Shown piece by piece: positions 7,259-8,503 of a stretch of DNA of 8,503 nucleotides. The stretch is taken from contig JAVWOV010000040.1 of assembly GCA_036636255.1 (NCBI GenBank), forward strand, positions 1-8,503, in the 5' to 3' direction. Numbering within the stretch: the first letter of the stretch is position 1; every line of letters starts with the position of its first letter. The notes under the pieces are model-generated. The model ran no database searches. It had not been told where the DNA came from and saw only the letters and a list, made by a program, of their open reading frames with translations. The DNA is from CALVXC01 sp036636255 (GTDB lineage Bacteria > Bacillota_I > Bacilli_A > RF39 > UBA660). A program made the translations under genes and the position numbers.

Positions 7259-8147
7259 ATTTTTCTCCCACCTTAGCAATGAAAATTTCATTTAATGAAG
7301 CTTCTTCAACAACAAACTTAGTAACATTATTACACTTAGCAATTTTTTTAAAAACCTCATTAACTACATCGGCATCAGTAATTTTAATGATAAATTCATC
7401 TTCTTTAGAATTTATTGATACAACACCAGGTATTTTTTTAATTACTTCTGTATCGATATTTCCTTTAATAAAAATATTTTTCTTGCGATAATCTTCCTTA
7501 ATATCTTTAAGATAACCATCAATAACTGCTTTGCCATCAACTAAAACAACTAATTTTTTACAAAATAATTCCACATGTTCCATGCGATGAGAAGAAAAAA
7601 TAATCATACTTCCTTGATTAGCCATAAAAATAATTTCTTCCTTAAAAAGTTCAACATTAAGTGGATCTAAACCTGTAAAAGGTTCATCCAAAATCAATAA
7701 TTTAGGTTCATTAATAATAGCATTAATAAATTGAATTTTTTGTTGATTACCTTTCGATAATTCTTTGATTTTTTTATTTTTATACTGCGGCACATTAAAT
7801 TTATCAAGTAAATAATCTAAGCGATTTATTATTTGTTCTTTAGTCATACCTTTTAATGTTCCATAAAACAAAGTTTGTTCTAAAACTGTCATCTTTGTTA
7901 ATAAGCTTCTTTCTTCGGTCAAAAAACCAATCTTATCCGTTACATCATAATCAATTTTTTTGTCATTCAAAGTAATATCACCATAACTAGGATCTAAAAG
8001 TCCCATAATCATTCGAAAAGTAGTTGTTTTACCAGCACCATTGAGGCCTAATAATCCAAAGATTTCTCCGGGTTTAACCGTAAATGATAAATTATCAACT
8101 GCCAAAAATTTACCATAATATTTTGAAACATTATTAACATTAAGCAT
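7248..8147 (-). CDS. ABC transporter ATP-binding protein (YhaQ/NatA-like)
   Basis: The 299-aa ATPase has all the nucleotide-binding motifs: Walker A GLNGAGKTT (34-42), a signature LSKGNQQK (130-137, a common variant of LSGGQ in this branch), Walker B LLILDEP (150-156), D-loop GLDP (159-162) and the switch His in FSSHRM (187). In the Q-loop region LTEER takes the place of a Gln, as in NatA/YhaQ-type proteins. About 90 extra C-terminal residues match the DUF4162-like domain of this group. It supplies energy to the overlapping permease. The start is firm: AGGAGGT (complement 8152-8158) lies 4 to 7 nt before the ATG. Directly upstream of that SD the sequence belongs to an IS110-family element, so the native promoter has probably been separated from the gene. 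Confidence 0.95.
   Translation of the reverse strand: MLNVNNVSKYYGKFLAVDNLSFTVKPGEIFGLLGLNGAGKTTTFRMIMGLLDPSYGDITLNDKKIDYDVTDKIGFLTEERSLLTKMTVLEQTLFYGTLKGMTKEQIINRLDYLLDKFNVPQYKNKKIKELSKGNQQKIQFINAIINEPKLLILDEPFTGLDPLNVELFKEEIIFMANQGSMIIFSSHRMEHVELFCKKLVVLVDGKAVIDGYLKDIKEDYRKKNIFIKGNIDTEVIKKIPGVVSINSKEDEFIIKITDADVVNEVFKKIAKCNNVTKFVVEEASLNEIFIAKVGEKYEK
7265..7274 (-). promoter_or_regulatory. ribosome-binding site that fixes the permease start
   Basis: AAGGTGGGAG lies in the last codons of the ATPase gene, 6 nt before the ATG at 7258. It is the only strong SD near the candidate starts and places the permease start inside the ATPase stop, consistent with translational coupling. Confidence 0.85.
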
Positions 8148-8151
8148 AAAT

Positions 8152-8158
8152 ACCTCCT
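8152..8158 (-). promoter_or_regulatory. SD of the ABC ATPase gene, also the inferred IS110 target site
   Basis: AGGAGGT is a near-perfect SD for the ATG at 8147. Read on the plus strand, 8151-8158 (TACCTCCT) is the same sequence as the left target guide of the RNA at 8288-8295 (TGCCTCCT) except for an A-to-G difference that still pairs as a G-T wobble. The inferred CT recombination core is 8157-8158. The SD survives the insertion because the element replaced only what lies beyond the core. Confidence 0.65.
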
Positions 8159-8163
8159 AGTAT

Positions 8164-8191
8164 AATGTGATTATAGTTATTTAATCACATT
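8164..8191. repeat. 10-bp inverted repeat just inside the element end
   Basis: AATGTGATTA (8164-8173) and TAATCACATT (8182-8191) are perfect inverted arms with an 8-bp spacer. The left arm overlaps TATAAT on the plus strand (8161-8166), only 4 bp inside the inferred end. It could serve as a -10 box once the ends are joined in a circle and the right end supplies a -35. The minus strand also has TATAAT (complement 8170-8175), which could give weak outward transcription toward the ABC operon, though its -35 is poor. The repeat could be a binding site for a regulator or for the recombinase. Confidence 0.6.
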
Positions 8192-8200
8192 TTCTTTATA

Positions 8201-8230
8201 TTTAGATTTTTGTGAAGAGATATCTATAAA
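8201..8230 (+). promoter_or_regulatory. candidate promoter for the bridge RNA
   Basis: TTTAGA (8201-8206), an 18-nt spacer and TATAAA (8225-8230) would start transcription near 8237, exactly at the 5' hairpin of the predicted RNA. In an AT-rich region such matches are common; TATAAT also occurs at 8238-8243 and 8255-8260. The true start is therefore uncertain. Confidence 0.35.
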
Positions 8231-8236
8231 CTCGAT

Positions 8237-8440
8237 TTATAATACTAAAAGTATTATAATAATTGTAAGTGTTAGAGTGGTTTTAGCTGCCTCCTTGATC
8301 ATTTGGATCTTATTTAAGACTAAAGCCTCTACTTTACAAATGGATATAAATAAGTTGGATAAGGATTAGTTTTATCTATTGCCTTGAATTTGTCGCTAGG
8401 TTATATCTTGTAAAGTTATAAGAGGGTTGCCTCTATCACT
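8237..8440 (+). ncRNA. predicted IS110 bridge RNA
   Basis: Four consecutive structures are visible. (1) A perfect 9-bp hairpin, 8237-8245 with 8251-8259. (2) A target-binding loop: AGAG (8274-8277) and GTTTTAG (8280-8286) pair with 8320-8330 (one G-U, a 2-nt bulge), enclosing a 10+10-nt internal loop capped by a GATC/GATC hairpin (8297-8309). (3) A donor-binding loop: ACTTTACAA (8331-8339) pairs perfectly with 8408-8416 and GATATAA (8343-8349) with 8401-8407, enclosing a hairpin (8356-8362 with 8372-8378) and a long 3' loop. (4) A small hairpin, 8421-8434. This order and size match the bridge RNA described for IS621 (about 177 nt). Left guide TGCCTCCT (8288-8295) and right guide TTATTTAAG (8310-8318) both include the CT core (CT and AG) and together predict the target TGCCTC-CT-TAAATAA. 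Ends are approximate. Confidence 0.75.
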
Positions 8441-8470
8441 ATTAATCAATTTTAAGAAAGGTTGTGTTTT

Positions 8471-8503
8471 ATGTTTTACTTAGGTATTGATATTGCAAAA
8501 ACT
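8471..8503 (+). CDS. IS110-family DEDD transposase/recombinase, N-terminal fragment
   Basis: Only the first 11 codons are present: MFYLGIDIAKT. The Y-x-GID-x-AK pattern is the classic N-terminus of IS110-family transposases, and its Asp is the first acidic residue of the RuvC-like DEDD catalytic domain. The protein would bind the bridge RNA, synapse donor and target DNA and recombine them at a dinucleotide core. GAAAGG lies 9 nt before the ATG. The gene runs off the right edge, so completeness cannot be judged. The IS110 subgroup, rather than IS1111, is favoured because the structured RNA lies upstream of the gene. Confidence 0.85.
   Translation, partial: MFYLGIDIAKT

Larger units (their letters stand above)
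8157..8503 (+). mobile_element. left end of an IS110-family insertion sequence (runs off the window)
   Basis: The element is recognised by the start of a DEDD transposase at 8471 and by a structured non-coding left end of about 310 bp before it, the place where the IS110 group encodes its bridge RNA. The boundary at 8157 is inferred from guide pairing: the left target guide matches the flank up to CT at 8157-8158, and the putative right donor guide GCTAG (8395-8399) pairs with CTAGT at 8157-8161 including one wobble. No terminal inverted repeat or target duplication is expected in this family. The right end is outside the window. Confidence 0.75.

Noticed and set aside
7259..7291. Longer start for the ABC permease
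   Set aside because: It would overlap the ATPase by 44 bp with no SD, whereas the ATG at 7258 has AAGGTGGGAG 6 nt upstream.
8164..8191. Operator of a repressor native to the ABC operon
   Set aside because: It would fit a regulated exporter, but the guide matches place this sequence inside the IS110 element, so it more likely belongs to the element.
8421..8434. Rho-independent terminator for the bridge RNA (AGAGG-GTTG-CCTCT)
   Set aside because: The 5-bp hairpin is not followed by a T-run, so it is kept as an RNA 3' structure only and not called a terminator.
1..8503. CRISPR array, tRNA or rRNA genes
   Set aside because: No spaced direct repeats and no cloverleaf or rRNA-like sequence are visible; the only tandem repeat is coding.

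Overview
This is an AT-rich window (roughly 30% G+C by eye) with strong Shine-Dalgarno (SD) sequences and short intergenic gaps. TGA is used as a true stop (two genes end in TGA), and tryptophan is encoded by TGG. That fits a low-GC Bacillota/Erysipelotrichia or an Acholeplasma/Izemoplasma/RF39-type relative with the standard bacterial code. It argues against Mycoplasma and Spiroplasma, which read TGA as Trp. The species cannot be named from the sequence.

Every complete gene is on the minus strand; only the element at the right edge reads plus. From left to right: (1) 131-2281 is a tight three-gene operon transcribed nfeD-like, then an SPFH/stomatin-like gene, then a CPBP (Abi) intramembrane protease. 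It looks like a membrane microdomain and membrane quality-control unit. (2) 2282-2668 has no intact gene. It holds the promoter of that operon and a two-frame scrap that may be a decayed ORF. (3) 2669-5827 is a four-gene operon with its own promoter, transcribed as an 83-aa DUF1292-like protein, a 691-aa coiled-coil/membrane protein that I do not recognise, a 90-aa DUF1292-like protein and a 168-aa secreted or membrane-anchored protein. (4) 5945-8147 is a two-gene ABC-2 exporter (ATPase then permease, YhaQ/YhaP or NatA/NatB type) ending in an intrinsic terminator.

The right edge (about 8157-8503) is the left end of an IS110-family element. The first 11 codons of its DEDD transposase start at 8471 and contain GIDIAK. 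The roughly 300 bp before that gene fold into what looks like a bridge RNA: a 5' hairpin, a target-binding loop (8274-8330) and a donor-binding loop (8331-8416).

The guides make sense of the insertion site. The left target guide (8288-8295) matches the flanking DNA at 8151-8158 in 7 of 8 bases, with the eighth a permitted wobble. That flank is the SD of the ABC ATPase gene read from the other strand. The putative right donor guide (8395-8399) pairs with the first bases of the element from a CT core. This element therefore appears programmed to insert into ribosome-binding sites, and here it has separated the ABC operon from its original promoter while leaving AGGAGG in place. This and the unrecognised four-gene operon are the most interesting parts of the window.
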